Shown here: positions 63,509-64,000 of the stretch, piece by piece
How the letters are laid out: each line of letters opens with the position of its first letter
Numbering within the stretch: the stretch's first letter is position 1
Source: Rhodanobacter sp. C01
Lineage (GTDB): Bacteria > Pseudomonadota > Gammaproteobacteria > Xanthomonadales > Rhodanobacteraceae
Reading direction: 5' to 3'
DNA length: 64,000 nt
NCBI RefSeq assembly: GCF_002001045.1
Contig: NZ_MUNR01000009.1
Location: forward strand, 1 to 64,000
Made by a program: the position numbers and the translations under genes
The notes under the pieces: generated by a model
What the model saw: the letters and a program-made list of their open reading frames with translations, nothing else
The model's database searches: none
Told to the model about the DNA's origin: nothing

Positions 63509-64000
63509 TCAACTTGAACGAACAATGATCACAGTGATGTTGTCGTCGCCACCACCATCAAGCGCACTGAGCAGCAGTTGGTCGACGCATTCCTGCGATG
63601 CCAGGTCGGTACGTGCGACCGTACGTGCAATCGACGCGTCACTAACACCTTCGGTCAGGCCATCACTGCACAACAGAAAGCCCATGCCCGGCTCCAGCTG
63701 CCCGCGTGCCATGCCAATGTGAAGCTGCTCCGCGCTCGTCACGCCCAGTGCCTGGGTAAGCACATTGCGCTGCGGATGCTGCGATGCCTGTACCGGATCG
63801 AGCTGACCTGCCTCGACCAGTGCCTGCACCAGCGAGTGATCGTGGCTTATCTGCCGCAACTCATGCTTCCACATGTAAATCCGGCTGTCGCCAACCCAGG
63901 CGACTTCATAGCCATCGGCGGTCAGCCGCAGTGCCGCAATCGTGGTGCCCATCGGCAGCACGTCGAAGCTGGGGCGGGCGCGCGATTGCAGCCGTTCGGC
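63509..64000 (-). CDS. PP2C-family Ser/Thr phosphatase, N-terminus cut by window
   Basis: The frame is open to the window end, so the N-terminal part lies outside. The visible 163 residues carry PP2C motifs: MGTTIAALRLTADGYEVAWVGDSRIYMW, HDHSLVQALVEAG, FLLCSDGLTEGVSD with the metal-binding Asp, and the final GGGDDNITVIIV. Such phosphatases often pair with a Ser/Thr kinase or act in type VI secretion posttranslational control; neither partner is visible. The gene converges on the fadL-like gene. Confidence 0.93.
   Translation of the reverse strand, partial: AERLQSRARPSFDVLPMGTTIAALRLTADGYEVAWVGDSRIYMWKHELRQISHDHSLVQALVEAGQLDPVQASQHPQRNVLTQALGVTSAEQLHIGMARGQLEPGMGFLLCSDGLTEGVSDASIARTVARTDLASQECVDQLLLSALDGGGDDNITVIIVRSS

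Overview
The window looks like chromosome of a high-GC gammaproteobacterium of the Xanthomonadales (Lysobacterales), most likely Rhodanobacteraceae (Rhodanobacter/Dyella type). The clues are gene content and order: FabV as enoyl reductase, an XAC0095-like protein, an S-methyl-5'-thioinosine phosphorylase next to hpt and nagZ, the rpoE-rseA-degP and lepA-lepB-DUF4845-rnc-era-recO blocks, a divergent ppsR/ppsA pair, and GTAG-type REP sequences. The genus is an inference; no rRNA gene is present.

The left part (1 to about 24.7 kb) is accessory in character. It holds a truncated DUF4199 gene and a membrane-anchored LuxR regulator, an S41 peptidase, and a seven-gene minus-strand cluster (7387 down to 2460): two SDR oxidoreductases, a methyltransferase-like protein, an ABM monooxygenase, an EthD-family protein, an alpha/beta hydrolase and an ECF sigma factor with a SnoaL-like tail, with a divergent LysR regulator. 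It continues with a DUF418 protein, a ParE-type toxin-antitoxin pair, two membrane proteins, an AAC(3)-like acetyltransferase, a hydrolase/LysR divergent pair and an XAC0095-like gene behind a long structured leader RNA. A two-gene defence locus follows: a RloC-like anticodon-nuclease ATPase of low GC, convergent with a single-chain type IIG restriction-modification enzyme. Several families of short palindromic repeats are concentrated here, including one 133-bp MITE-like insertion with 17-bp inverted ends and an 11-bp direct repeat.

The right part (about 24.7 to 64 kb) is mostly core. In order: FAD monooxygenase, CutC, a Tat-exported asparaginase and a cold-shock protein; purine salvage (mtnP, hpt) with nagZ, a CYTH protein and rlmD; a YdbL/YdbH-type envelope pair; a receiver-HPt regulator; recO-era-rnc-DUF4845-lepB-lepA in one minus-strand block; the sigma-E stress operon rpoE-rseA-degP, with a near-perfect sigma-E promoter ahead of rpoE; a GGDEF/EAL protein; a FadB-like multienzyme; DUF2058, SlyX and UDP-glucose dehydrogenase; an FKBP chaperone; a CPA2 antiporter; a tRNA-Ala/Glu/Asp cluster; DUF1249 and ppsR/ppsA; a TetR regulator with a FadL porin; and a truncated PP2C phosphatase.

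The most interesting locus is 16-23 kb: the structured leader with its XAC0095-like gene and decayed duplicate, next to the anticodon nuclease and type IIG enzyme, with repeat arms on both sides of the nuclease gene.
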